Assembly (NCBI GenBank): GCA_025210515.1
Contig: JAOARM010000003.1
Coordinates: forward strand, 1-64,000
Origin: Vallitalea sp.
GTDB taxonomy: Bacteria; Bacillota; Clostridia; Lachnospirales; Vallitaleaceae
Length of the DNA stretch: 64,000 nt
Direction: 5' to 3'
A program made the translations under genes and the position numbers. This document shows positions 27,504 through 36,456 of this stretch, in pieces (the first letter of the stretch is position 1; each line of letters starts with the position of its first letter). The notes beneath the pieces are model-generated. The model made no database searches. It was given only the letters and a program-made list of their open reading frames with translations, and had not been told where the DNA came from.

Positions 27504-28742
27504 ATGAGTTCCACTAATGATAAGAGTAGTATAAATAGTTCAACTAACCATTATAAACATAAGAAATGGATGTTTGTTATTCTAGGTATGATTATGTTTA
27601 TGTGTTTAGGAACTGTATACTCATGGAGTGTATTTAAAACGCCCATTGAACAACAGTATGAGATAGATGCAACTTTAAGTGGGTTACCCTATTTAGCATT
27701 TTTATTATCATATACAATATCTATGGTTATGACTGGTAAAATAGTAGATAAAATTAATCCTAAAATAATGATTTCAATAGGTGGTTTTTTAGTAGGATTA
27801 GGTTGGATTCTATCAGGTGTTGCAGTATCATTTACAATGATTATACTATCCTATGGTGTAATAGCAGGTGCAGGTGTTGGGATTGCATATGGACCCCCAA
27901 TAAAAGTTATATCAAGTTGGTTTGAAGAAAAACGCGGTATTGCACTAGGATTATTACTTGCAGGGTTTGGTATGTCACCTTTAATAACGGCTCCTATAAC
28001 AAAAATATTAATTAACAAAATGGACGTAAATACTACTTTTATAGTTGTTGGTACCGTTTTTTTAATAGTAATTCCCTTATTAGGATTATATTTTGAAAAA
28101 CCAAATAAAATATCAGACGGTAAGAAAAATAAAGTTAAAGATAATAAGATAAAAGATGAAACTATATTTCAAGTGTTAAAAAGCAGGAAATTTCAAGGAT
28201 TGTGGCTATGTTTTGTAATCGGCACTTCAATTGGTCTTATGATTATAGGTATTTCTAGTCAAATTGGTGAGGAGTTATTTAAAATTGATTCCAATACAAC
28301 AGCATTTTTATTATCTATATTTGCAATATTTAATGCTTTTGGTCGTCCACTTTTTGGTTGGATTGCAGATAAATATAGTCCATATATAGCTGCTATAATT
28401 TCCTTCATTCTTATCTTTGTTGTGGCTTTATTACTGTATATTACAGATGATTATACAATAGGTCTATATATGATAGCACTATCTATATTCTGGATGAATT
28501 TAGGTGCTTGGCTTTCAATTGCTCCTACTACAATAGCCATGTATTTTGGTGAAGCAAACTATAGTAGGAATTATGGTGTGTTATTTACTGCGTATGGAAT
28601 TGGAGCAGTAATAGGAACTCCATTAGCAGGTTTTGTTAGAACTGAAATTGGTAGTTATCAATATATCTTTTTACCTATAATGATTTTAGCGATTATTGGT
28701 ATGTTGGTAGCATTATTAACATTAAAACCTAATAAAGAATAA
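27504..28742 (+). CDS. MFS transporter of the oxalate/formate antiporter (OFA) type
   Basis: A 412-residue major facilitator with 12 predicted membrane segments. The first carries FMCLGTVYSWSVFKTPIEQQ, a hallmark of OFA transporters. GVGIAYGPPIKVISSWF and the RGIALGLLLAGFGMSPL segment also fit. The conserved loop with acidic and basic residues appears as GRPLFGWIADKYS. OFA members exchange small carboxylates across the membrane; the substrate here is not readable. It follows the DUF4914 gene by 12 bp with its own GGAGAG ribosome binding site, so the pair probably acts on one metabolite. Confidence 0.88.
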   Translation: MSSTNDKSSINSSTNHYKHKKWMFVILGMIMFMCLGTVYSWSVFKTPIEQQYEIDATLSGLPYLAFLLSYTISMVMTGKIVDKINPKIMISIGGFLVGLGWILSGVAVSFTMIILSYGVIAGAGVGIAYGPPIKVISSWFEEKRGIALGLLLAGFGMSPLITAPITKILINKMDVNTTFIVVGTVFLIVIPLLGLYFEKPNKISDGKKNKVKDNKIKDETIFQVLKSRKFQGLWLCFVIGTSIGLMIIGISSQIGEELFKIDSNTTAFLLSIFAIFNAFGRPLFGWIADKYSPYIAAIISFILIFVVALLLYITDDYTIGLYMIALSIFWMNLGAWLSIAPTTIAMYFGEANYSRNYGVLFTAYGIGAVIGTPLAGFVRTEIGSYQYIFLPIMILAIIGMLVALLTLKPNKE

Positions 28743-28879
28743 AATATAATGATATGACTTTCATGAAAATAAATTGTAATTATCAAGATAATTGAAAATC
28801 TTACACTATATATGTTGGGGATTAATTACAATTATGTCTAAAGCCTTATAAAAAATATAGAAAGTGTATCAAAAATATA

Positions 28880-28907
28880 TTGACGTATTCGTAGAATATG
28901 TTATAAT
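28880..28907 (+). promoter_or_regulatory. Sigma-A promoter of the rpsU operon
   Basis: TTGACG at 28880-28885 and TATAAT at 28902-28907 are 16 bp apart, about 85 bp before rpsU. The remaining leader (28914-28975) shows no obvious structure. Confidence 0.75.
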
Positions 28908-28992
28908 CTAATATAGTGCTAGTAAATTATTAGACCCCAATAGTTGTGAGGTTAAGCACAAAATTGCAACTGGAGGGAGGTAGGAGTTGGCT

Positions 28993-29169
28993 ATGTCAAA
29001 CGTTGTTATTAAAGATAACGAAACCCTTGATAGTGCACTCAGAAGATTCAAAAGAAGCTGCGCAAAAGCAGGGATTATGCAAGAGATTCGTAAAAGAGAG
29101 CATTTTGAAAAACCTAGTGTTAGACGTAAAAAGAAATCTGAAGCTGCAAGAAAACGTAAATTTAATTAA
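28993..29169 (+). CDS. rpsU: 30S ribosomal protein S21
   Basis: A 58-residue basic ribosomal protein of the small subunit platform. [38 protein letters not shown] and RKRKF are nearly invariant in the family. ATG 28993 is chosen because AGGAG lies 6 bp before it and the family usually starts at this point. A TTG two codons upstream (28987) is possible. First gene of a block conserved with B. subtilis (rpsU-yqeY-yqf genes). Confidence 0.95.
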   Translation: MSNVVIKDNETLDSALRRFKRSCAKAGIMQEIRKREHFEKPSVRRKKKSEAARKRKFN

Positions 29170-29193
29170 TTAAGTTTTTGAGGATGATTTAAT

Positions 29194-29637
29194 ATGTCAT
29201 TAAAGGTTAAATTATTGCAAGATATGAAGACTGCAATGAAAGAAAAGGATATTTTACGTAAAAACACTGTTCAATTAGTCAGAGCAGCCATTCTTCAAGA
29301 AGAAAAAGACAATCAAATTGAATTATCTGATGATGATATTATTAAAGTAATAGCTAGTCAGGTAAAGAAAAGAAGGTCAAGTATTCCTGATTATGAAAAA
29401 AGTGGTAGAGCTGATATGGTTGAAGAACTTAATAACGAGATTAAAATATTAATGTCGTATTTACCTGAACAATTAAGTGACGATGAATTAATTTCTATAA
29501 TTAATGAAGTGATTACTGAAGTTTCTGCTTCGTCAATGAAAGATATGGGTAAAGTTATGTCTGCTATATTGCCAAAAGTTCAAGGAAGAGCAGATAATAA
29601 AAAAGTAAGTGAAATTATAAGAAATACCTTGAAATAA
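29194..29637 (+). CDS. yqeY: GatB/YqeY domain protein
   Basis: A 147-residue YqeY protein, related to the tRNA-binding tail of the GatB amidotransferase subunit. SLKVKLLQDMKTAMKEKD, DYEKSGRADMVEELNNEI, MSYLPEQLSDDEL and KDMGKVMSAILPKVQGRADN are family hallmarks. Its function is not firmly known; a role with tRNA is inferred from the domain. It lies 24 bp after rpsU, as in most Firmicutes, and is followed at once by a terminator. Confidence 0.93.
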   Translation: MSLKVKLLQDMKTAMKEKDILRKNTVQLVRAAILQEEKDNQIELSDDDIIKVIASQVKKRRSSIPDYEKSGRADMVEELNNEIKILMSYLPEQLSDDELISIINEVITEVSASSMKDMGKVMSAILPKVQGRADNKKVSEIIRNTLK

Positions 29638-29667
29638 AAGCTGTTGATTTATCAACAGCTTTTTTAT
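29636..29667 (+). terminator. Rho-independent terminator after yqeY
   Basis: AAAAGCTGTTGA pairs perfectly with TCAACAGCTTTT across a TTTA loop and ends in a T run. It overlaps the yqeY stop codon and separates rpsU-yqeY from the yqfC genes. Confidence 0.9.
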
Positions 29668-29770
29668 ATTGCCTATATATATTTTGGCAAAATCTTCATT
29701 ATTAGAATATAATTATATATGAAGAATAATAGATATATATAATTCATAGTTATGTATAGAGGAGGGCAAT

Positions 29771-30052
29771 ATGAAACGAAAAAAAGAGAAAAACAATGAC
29801 AAAAAATTTCATATAGCAGAAATATTAGAGGTTCCAAGAGATGTAGCACTAGGCGAATCAATTATTACCCTTACTGGTAAACGTGAAATGCTCATTGAGA
29901 ACTATAAAGGTATTGTAGAGTATGATGAAAAACTATTAAAAGTTAAAACGAAAAATGGACTAATAGAATTAGAAGGCAATAATTTCTTAATTACATATCT
30001 TACCGATGAAGAAATAAAAATTACAGGTCAAATCAAAAAAATCAATTATTAA
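29771..30052 (+). CDS. yqfC: Sporulation protein YqfC
   Basis: A 93-residue YabP/YqfC-family protein. EILEVPRDVALGESIITLTG and MLIENYKGIVEYDEKLLKV are typical. In Bacillus the family is made in the mother cell under SigE. It forms a pair with YqfD, encoded 32 bp downstream. ATG follows GAGGAGGG. The SigE promoter expected before it was not identified with confidence. Confidence 0.88.
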   Translation: MKRKKEKNNDKKFHIAEILEVPRDVALGESIITLTGKREMLIENYKGIVEYDEKLLKVKTKNGLIELEGNNFLITYLTDEEIKITGQIKKINY

Positions 30053-30084
30053 TAATAAAAATTAAAAAGGAAGAAGGGTGACAT

Positions 30085-31332
30085 TTGCTTCTTGAATTAT
30101 GGAAATATATTAGAGGCTATGTTATTATAAATGTAAGTGGTTTTTCACCAGAAAGATTTATTAATCTATGTGCTAATAAGGGAATATACATATGGAATGT
30201 AACGCGAGTTAATAATGGTTTTAACTTATGTATTAGTGCAAAAGGATTTAAAACTATTCGTCCAATTGTTAAAAAAACAGGATGTAAGGTGAAAATTACC
30301 AATAAAATAGGATTACCATTCAGATTTTTCTTGTTTAGAAGAAGGAGAATATTCCTATTTAGTTTTATCATTTGTATGGCAATAGTCTTTTTGTTATCTT
30401 TATTTATATGGAAGATTGATATAGAAGGAAATTCTATGTATACTGATGAACAACTTATTAAATTTCTACAGAATAATTCACATTATGTTGGAATGTGGAA
30501 AAAAGATTCTAAATGTAATGAACTAGAAAAAATATTATTGAAAAACTTTACTAATATTAATTGGGTTACATGTGAGCTAAAAGGAACAAGATTAATAATA
30601 TATATAGAAGAAGGTAGAAATAATGTCCAGATAGAAGATATAGATAAGCCGTGTGATATAATATGTGACAAAAAAGGTGTAATAGTATCTATAGTAACAA
30701 GAACAGGTTCACCAAAAGTGGTTAAAGGTGATGTTGTAGAAGAAGATGATTTGTTAGTGTCTGGTACACTTGAAATTAAAGAACTAGAAGAAGTTAAAGC
30801 TATTGAATTTACCCACTCAGATGCAGATATACTTATAAGAACTGTTTATGAATATAATGATGAATTAGAATATAGATATTTAGACAAGTTATATACTGAT
30901 AGAAATAAGAAAGATTATACTTTTAATATCTTTGGCAAGAAAATAAATTTATTTAAGCCTAGAATTAAATATAGAAATTATGATAAAATATATACATATG
31001 ATGAAATTTGTCTTTTTGAAAATTTTTATCTGCCTATTAGTATAGGAACTACTTCTTATGAAGAATATAAAACAATAGAGAGAAATTATACAAATGAAGA
31101 AGCATCTAATATTGTTAATGAAAGGATTAATAGATATATAGCTGAATTAGAAGATAGTAATAAGCAAATAATTAACAAAGAAATTGAAATTAAAGAGTTA
31201 GAGGATAGAGTAACGGCTAACGGAATAATAGTACTAATTGAAAAAGTTGGTGTTAAAAAATACTTTAACGATAACGAGCGGAGGCATGAATATGAAGAAT
31301 ACTTTAGAGAAGACGATACAGATACCCCATGA
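30085..31332 (+). CDS. yqfD: Sporulation protein YqfD
   Basis: A 415-residue protein with one membrane segment near residues 88-108, just after the arginine-rich stretch LFRRRRIFLF. The N-terminal cytoplasmic part has GFSPERFINLC and IYIWNVTRVNNG. The extracytoplasmic part follows DIEGNSMYTDEQLIKFL. It is a SigE-type sporulation protein related to stage IV protein A-like membrane partners; its role in spore assembly is not known in detail. The start is TTG at 30085 after GAAGGGTG. The last 41 bp overlap phoH in another frame. Confidence 0.9.
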   Translation: MLLELWKYIRGYVIINVSGFSPERFINLCANKGIYIWNVTRVNNGFNLCISAKGFKTIRPIVKKTGCKVKITNKIGLPFRFFLFRRRRIFLFSFIICMAIVFLLSLFIWKIDIEGNSMYTDEQLIKFLQNNSHYVGMWKKDSKCNELEKILLKNFTNINWVTCELKGTRLIIYIEEGRNNVQIEDIDKPCDIICDKKGVIVSIVTRTGSPKVVKGDVVEEDDLLVSGTLEIKELEEVKAIEFTHSDADILIRTVYEYNDELEYRYLDKLYTDRNKKDYTFNIFGKKINLFKPRIKYRNYDKIYTYDEICLFENFYLPISIGTTSYEEYKTIERNYTNEEASNIVNERINRYIAELEDSNKQIINKEIEIKELEDRVTANGIIVLIEKVGVKKYFNDNERRHEYEEYFREDDTDTP

Positions 31333-32263
31333 TATTATAGTAAATGTATTTGGTCAATATGATAATAATGTGAAGCTTATAGAAAGTAAGTTGAACATTA
31401 ATATTATTAATAGAGATAATGATGTTAAGATAATAGGAGAAAAATCAAACGTTGAAACAGGAGAAAGAGTACTAAAGCAATTAGTAGATTCAGCTAATAA
31501 AAACATTGAAATAACTGAGCAAAGTGTAGATTATACAGTGTCATTATGCATTCAGCAGAAAGAAAATGAAATAGATAAGTTACATGATGATTTAATTTGC
31601 ATAACTCCCTCTGGAAAACATATTAGACCTAAGACATTAGGACAAAAGAAATATATTGACTTAATTAGAAATAAGATGATTGTATTTGGAATAGGTCCTG
31701 CAGGAACAGGTAAAACTTATTTGGCAATGGCTAATGCAATTAAAGCTTTTAAAAACAATGAAGTAAATAGAATAATATTAACTCGTCCAGCAATTGAAGC
31801 AGGAGAAAAACTTGGATTTTTACCTGGTGATTTACAAAGTAAAGTTGATCCATATTTGAGACCATTATATGATGCACTATATGAAATAATGGGGGCAGAT
31901 GCATTTGTAAAGAACATGGAAAAAGGACTTATTGAGGTTGCTCCTCTTGCTTATATGAGAGGTAGAACTCTTGATAATTCATTTATTGTTTTAGATGAAG
32001 CGCAGAATACAACACCTGCTCAGATGAAGATGTTTTTAACAAGAATAGGATTTGGTTCAAAGGCAGTTATAACAGGAGATATAACACAAAAAGATTTACC
32101 AAGTGGGCACAAATCTGGTCTTGAAGTAGCAACAAAAGTTCTAAAGAATATTGATGATATTGGTATAGCTAATTTAACTAATAAAGATGTTGTACGACAT
32201 CCATTAGTTCAGAAAATAGTAACTGCATATGAAAAATATGAAAATAAAAAGAACAAAAGATGA
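31292..32263 (+). CDS. phoH: PhoH-like ATPase
   Basis: A 323-residue PhoH ATPase. Its N-terminal KH-like segment (VFGQYDNNVKLIESKLNINI) precedes the P-loop GIGPAGTGKTYLAMANAIKA, then the Walker B-like FIVLDEAQNTTPAQMKMFLT and the TGDITQKDLP motif. Homologues are tied to RNA metabolism and ribosome maturation together with YbeY, encoded two genes on. ATG 31292 has GGAGG 7 bp upstream inside the yqfD tail. Longer in-frame starts at 31238 and 31286 lack proper spacing. Confidence 0.92.
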   Translation: MKNTLEKTIQIPHDIIVNVFGQYDNNVKLIESKLNINIINRDNDVKIIGEKSNVETGERVLKQLVDSANKNIEITEQSVDYTVSLCIQQKENEIDKLHDDLICITPSGKHIRPKTLGQKKYIDLIRNKMIVFGIGPAGTGKTYLAMANAIKAFKNNEVNRIILTRPAIEAGEKLGFLPGDLQSKVDPYLRPLYDALYEIMGADAFVKNMEKGLIEVAPLAYMRGRTLDNSFIVLDEAQNTTPAQMKMFLTRIGFGSKAVITGDITQKDLPSGHKSGLEVATKVLKNIDDIGIANLTNKDVVRHPLVQKIVTAYEKYENKKNKR

Positions 32264-32277
32264 TAGGGGGGATATAA

Positions 32278-33666
32278 GTGCAGTCATCCAAAAGAAAAAA
32301 CAAGCTTGAAATTAATATATTATCCGCTATTGTTGGAATAATAACTATTCTAATTACAATAGGAGCTATACTTATAGCTTTATCTACAAGAGAACTGTTT
32401 TTTAAAATTAGCGTAACAGGATATGTACTATTATTATTTGTAGTATTATATATATATATTTACTATTATAACAAAGATATACTAAAGTACAAAAATAGAT
32501 CTTTGCTTTATATGTGTATATATGTTATTTCAATGATTGCGGTAGTTTCCATGTGTAGATTGCCGTATCTAGTAATACCAATACCCATAGCTGGAATGTT
32601 AGTTGCAATAATGTTTGATAATCGTTTAGGAATTGTTACTAATATTTCATTAACTATTATAGGATTATTAGTAAGCGGATATGGACTTAGCTTATTTTTA
32701 TTTTATATTATATCTGGAACTTTTGCATGTATAATAATTTCACAAGCAAAAAAGAGAAATAATATTGTTTTTATTTCAGCATATTTAGTTATACTTAACG
32801 TAATATTAGTATTACTTATTAACTTATATCAATTCGGTAATTTATCAAGATTAAATATAATGGATATTTTATATGCAGGTATCAATTCAACTTTTTCAGT
32901 TATAATTACAATTGGAAGCTTGCCATTATGGGAAACATTATTTGATGTTGCTACACCATTAAAGCTATTGGAACTAACTAATTCAGATCAGAAGTTAATT
33001 CAGAGATTATTATTAGAAGCTCCTGGTACATATCATCATAGCCAAATGGTGTCAAATTTAGCTCAAACGGCTGCTAACGATATTGGTGCCAATGCTTTAT
33101 TAGCTAAGACAGGAGCTATTTATCATGATATAGGTAAACTAAAAAATCCAATATATTTTACAGAAAATCAGAATGATACTAATCCTCATGATGAACTTGA
33201 TCCTGTTTCAAGTGCAAAAATTATTATTAATCATGTTACCTATGGAGTTAAACTTGCTACAGAAAACCATTTGCCAAAAGCAGTAAGAAATATAATAAAA
33301 CAGCATCAAGGAGATACAATCGTTAAATATTTCTATAACAAAGCAATAGAAACTAGTGATGGATTTGAAGTGGATGAAAATGATTTTCGCTATGACGGAC
33401 CAAAACCCCAGACAAACGAAGCTGCAATAATTATGTTGGCAGACTGTGTAGAAGCATATGTAAGAGCCTTACCAGAGGCTAATAGAACATTAGACAATAT
33501 AGAAAAATGCATTCGTGAAATAATTAATAATAAATTTAATGAAGGTCAACTTAATGAATGCAACTTAAAAATAAAAGAGTTACCTATTATTGGTAATTCA
33601 TTTATGAAAGTATATAATGGTCTGTACCATGAAAGAGTTAAGTATCCAGATAATGAAGTTGAATAG
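32278..33666 (+). CDS. pgpH: 7TM-HD phosphohydrolase, PgpH/YqfF type, lacking the extracytoplasmic domain
   Basis: A 462-residue membrane protein. About eight hydrophobic segments span residues 14-235, followed by a cytosolic HD domain with APGTYHHSQMVSNLA, TGAIYHDIGKLKNP and IIKQHQGDT (metal ligands). This is the PgpH/YqfF group of c-di-AMP phosphodiesterases. Typical members have about 700 residues, with a 7TMR-HDED domain outside the membrane between the first two segments. Here only a few residues separate these segments, so that domain is absent. Start is GTG at 32278 after AGGGGGG, 14 bp after phoH, leaving no room for a longer N-terminus. Confidence 0.87.
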   Translation: MQSSKRKNKLEINILSAIVGIITILITIGAILIALSTRELFFKISVTGYVLLLFVVLYIYIYYYNKDILKYKNRSLLYMCIYVISMIAVVSMCRLPYLVIPIPIAGMLVAIMFDNRLGIVTNISLTIIGLLVSGYGLSLFLFYIISGTFACIIISQAKKRNNIVFISAYLVILNVILVLLINLYQFGNLSRLNIMDILYAGINSTFSVIITIGSLPLWETLFDVATPLKLLELTNSDQKLIQRLLLEAPGTYHHSQMVSNLAQTAANDIGANALLAKTGAIYHDIGKLKNPIYFTENQNDTNPHDELDPVSSAKIIINHVTYGVKLATENHLPKAVRNIIKQHQGDTIVKYFYNKAIETSDGFEVDENDFRYDGPKPQTNEAAIIMLADCVEAYVRALPEANRTLDNIEKCIREIINNKFNEGQLNECNLKIKELPIIGNSFMKVYNGLYHERVKYPDNEVE

Positions 33667-33732
33667 ATTATATATTAACCATATATAGACTAAATTATAA
33701 TACATATAGAGAGTTAATTAGGAGGAAAAAAG

Positions 33733-34227
33733 TTGTCAGTTGTAATAAATAATAACTTAGAAGAATTCAATAAAAAGCATGAACATATAATTAATGAAGT
33801 TATAGCAGTTTCATTAGAAACAGAAGAGTGTCCTTATGAGGTAGAAGTAAGTGTTACTATAACAGATAATGAAGAAATAAGAAAAATTAACAATGAATTT
33901 AGAAATCTGGACAAGCCAACTGATGTGTTATCCTTTCCGTTAATTGATTATTATAAACCTGGCGATTTTTCTGTTGTTGAAGAAGATGATGATGAATTAT
34001 TTGACCTAGATACAGGTGAGTTAATGTTAGGAGATATTATAATATCTATGGAAAAAGCAGAAGATCAAGCTAAAGAATATGGTCATTCTATAGAAAGAGA
34101 AATAGGATTCTTAACGGCTCATAGTATGTTACACTTAATGGGTTATGACCATATGGAAGTTGATGAAGAAAAATTAATGAAACAAAAGCAAGAACAAATA
34201 TTGAGCAAAGTAGGTCTTGTAAGATGA
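33733..34227 (+). CDS. ybeY: Endoribonuclease YbeY
   Basis: A 164-residue zinc-dependent endoribonuclease for 16S rRNA maturation and ribosome quality control. It carries ITDNEEIRKINNEFRNLDKP, TDVLSFPL, LGDIIISMEKAEDQAKEYGH and the metal motif AHSMLHLMGYDH (three histidines). The start is TTG at 33733 after GGAGG. It overlaps dgkA by 4 bp (ATGA), a sign of translational coupling. Confidence 0.94.
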   Translation: MSVVINNNLEEFNKKHEHIINEVIAVSLETEECPYEVEVSVTITDNEEIRKINNEFRNLDKPTDVLSFPLIDYYKPGDFSVVEEDDDELFDLDTGELMLGDIIISMEKAEDQAKEYGHSIEREIGFLTAHSMLHLMGYDHMEVDEEKLMKQKQEQILSKVGLVR

Positions 34228-34589
34228 AAAATAGGCATTTAATAGATAGTTTTAAATGTGCTTTTAGAGGAGTTATACAAACTTTTAAATCAGAAAGAAA
34301 TTTTAAGATTCATATACTTGCTACTATAATTGTTATGATATTAGCATGGTATATGGAGATTAATTCAACTGAATATATAACACTTGTCATTACTATTAGT
34401 ATTGTATTAATCAGTGAATTGTTTAATACAGCTATAGAATATACAGTTGATTTAGTATGTGGCAATAACTATAGTGAATTAGGAAAATACGCTAAAGACA
34501 TTGCAGCTGGTGCAACTTTAGTAGCGGCACTGGGAGCAGTAGTTGTTGGATGTATTATATTCTTACCAAAAATAACAGATATATTTTAA
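34224..34589 (+). CDS. dgkA: Diacylglycerol/undecaprenol kinase
   Basis: A 121-residue integral membrane kinase with three membrane segments (about residues 30-48, 50-70 and 94-116). The conserved motif ELFNTAIEYTVDL contains the catalytic Glu and Asn-Thr-Ala-Ile-Glu. KSERNFKIHILAT is the N-terminal family signature. Gram-positive members phosphorylate undecaprenol, feeding the lipid carrier pool for cell walls. The start codon overlaps the end of ybeY. Confidence 0.93.
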   Translation: MKNRHLIDSFKCAFRGVIQTFKSERNFKIHILATIIVMILAWYMEINSTEYITLVITISIVLISELFNTAIEYTVDLVCGNNYSELGKYAKDIAAGATLVAALGAVVVGCIIFLPKITDIF

Positions 34590-34644
34590 AACACGTAATA
34601 ATACGGTAACATAAATGACTGGGCTAAAGAAGGGATTAGATAAG

Positions 34645-35838
34645 ATGAACAATAAGATAAAAGCAATAGCTATAATAACTATTTTGATAACAACTATAAT
34701 AACTGGTTGTAGTAAAGATAAGATAACACCTACTAATACAGATATCAGTATAGACTCTAATACAAATGAGCATACTACTGATATAGATAATAAAGAAGAA
34801 GATAATGCTAACGCAGATAAAGAAGAGATAAATGAAGAAGATGATGAAAAAACACCTCCCACTGAACCAGTAGAAGAGGAAGTAGTAGAAGAAGAAAATC
34901 ATGATAACGAAGCTATTAATAATCTTACTGGTTTATGGATTAGTAAAGAAGCAGCAGAAAGAAGACCTGTAGGTGTAATGATTAATAATCTCAAAAAAGC
35001 AATACCACAGAGTGGAATTGTTCAAGCTGATATTATATATGAGACTTTAGTTGAAGGTGGCATTACAAGGCTGTTTGCAATTTTTAGAGATTTTGATGCA
35101 GAAAAAATAGGGCCTGTTAGAAGCGCTCGTCACTACTATTTAGATTTTGCATTTGATCATGATTCTATCTATAGTCATTATGGACGAAGCGTGTATGCAA
35201 AGGAGAAATTTAGAACTTGGAATTCACCTAATTTAGAAGGTTTATTGACTAACTATGAAACTATAATGACATTTCAAGACTCTACTAGAAGACGTCCTCA
35301 TAGCACATACACTAGTTTTGATAGGCTAATAAAGGCATGGAAATTTGTTGGTTATAGAGAGACACCAAAAGAAGGTTTTGAATCAAAACTTAAATTTGCT
35401 GATGAAGAAGTTAACTTAGATACAGAGCTTGAAGCTACATTAGTTAAATTACCATACTCCGATGCATATAAACAATTAAACGCATATCTTGAATATAATG
35501 ATGAAGATAAACAATACTATAGATTTCAGTATGGAAGCAAACATATAGATAGAGAAACAGGAGAGCAATTAAAGTTCAATAATATCATTATTCAGTTTAC
35601 AAGCATATGGAATATAAAAGGTGATCCAAATGGTTGTTTGGATATGTCACTTGTATCTTCTGGTAACGGGTATTATATCACTAATGGAAAAGCTGAGAAA
35701 ATTACATGGAAAAAAACATCACACTATAAACCAACATTGTATTATAATGAGAATGGTGAAGAGATAAAACTAAACAAAGGAAAGACTTTTATATCTGTTT
35801 TCCCAAAACATAGAAAGAGTAAAATAACTTTTGAGTAA
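34645..35838 (+). CDS. DUF3048 (YerB-like) lipoprotein
   Basis: A 397-residue lipoprotein. The signal peptide MNNKIKAIAIITILITTI ends in ITGCSKD, with the lipidated Cys near residue 21. A long acidic Glu/Asp/Asn linker (about 25-95) leads to a DUF3048 domain with RPVGVMINNLKKAIPQSGI, YETLVEGGITRLFAIF and IGPVRSARHYYLDFAFDHD. ATG 34645 gives a proper signal peptide; the ATG at 34615 would add a charged leader. YerB-like proteins are common in Firmicutes and their function is not known. It interrupts the usual dgkA-cdd neighbourhood. Confidence 0.88.
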   Translation: MNNKIKAIAIITILITTIITGCSKDKITPTNTDISIDSNTNEHTTDIDNKEEDNANADKEEINEEDDEKTPPTEPVEEEVVEEENHDNEAINNLTGLWISKEAAERRPVGVMINNLKKAIPQSGIVQADIIYETLVEGGITRLFAIFRDFDAEKIGPVRSARHYYLDFAFDHDSIYSHYGRSVYAKEKFRTWNSPNLEGLLTNYETIMTFQDSTRRRPHSTYTSFDRLIKAWKFVGYRETPKEGFESKLKFADEEVNLDTELEATLVKLPYSDAYKQLNAYLEYNDEDKQYYRFQYGSKHIDRETGEQLKFNNIIIQFTSIWNIKGDPNGCLDMSLVSSGNGYYITNGKAEKITWKKTSHYKPTLYYNENGEEIKLNKGKTFISVFPKHRKSKITFE

Positions 35839-35895
35839 ATACATAATGTAAATTTAATTAAGTAATATAGTTATTAATAAGGAGGAACATATAGT

Positions 35896-36276
35896 ATGAA
35901 GTATAGTGATTTAGTTAAAGAAGCAATGAAGGCTAAAGAACTTGCTTATGTACCTTACTCTCATTTTCAAGTAGGTGCAGCAGTTCTAACAAAAGCTGGT
36001 AAAGTATATAGAGGATGTAATATTGAAAATGCTTCATATGGTGCAACTAACTGTGCCGAAAGAACGGCTTTATATAAAGCTGTTTCAGAAGGTGATAGAG
36101 ATTTTGAAGCTATTGCAATAGTAAGTTCTTCTAATGATTTCACGCCACCTTGTGGTATATGCAGACAGGTACTTGCTGAACTTATGCCTAATGGAATAAT
36201 TATTCTAGCTAATGATAAAGGTGAAACAAGAGAGTATTCTCTTGATGATTTACTTCCTGTGAGATTTGAATTATAG
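35896..36276 (+). CDS. cdd: Cytidine deaminase
   Basis: A 126-residue homotetrameric cytidine deaminase of the pyrimidine salvage pathway. The zinc site is in NCAERTALYKAVSEG (Cys-Ala-Glu, with the catalytic Glu) and PPCGICRQVLAE (Pro-Cys-Gly-Ile-Cys). YVPYSHFQVGAAV and GCNIENASYG bind the nucleoside. ATG follows GGAGGAAC. In many Firmicutes era follows cdd; here it does not. Confidence 0.95.
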   Translation: MKYSDLVKEAMKAKELAYVPYSHFQVGAAVLTKAGKVYRGCNIENASYGATNCAERTALYKAVSEGDRDFEAIAIVSSSNDFTPPCGICRQVLAELMPNGIIILANDKGETREYSLDDLLPVRFEL

Positions 36277-36298
36277 TACATTTTATATAAGATAATAT

Positions 36299-36343
36299 AA
36301 AAGCTATAGTATTTTGCAATTATAAAGCTAATGCTATAGCTTT
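36299..36343 (+). terminator. Probable terminator after cdd
   Basis: AAAGCTATAG pairs with CTATAGCTTT around a 24-base AT loop, 23 bp after the cdd stop codon. The T run is short, so efficiency is uncertain. Confidence 0.55.
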
Positions 36344-36456
36344 GTATATATGTAATATTAATTTGAAAAATGTAAAAATATAGTATAAAATATAGGAAGT
36401 GATTCTGAGAATTATGTTAAACTACTTAATACATATATTATTTTTGAGGTGTAATA

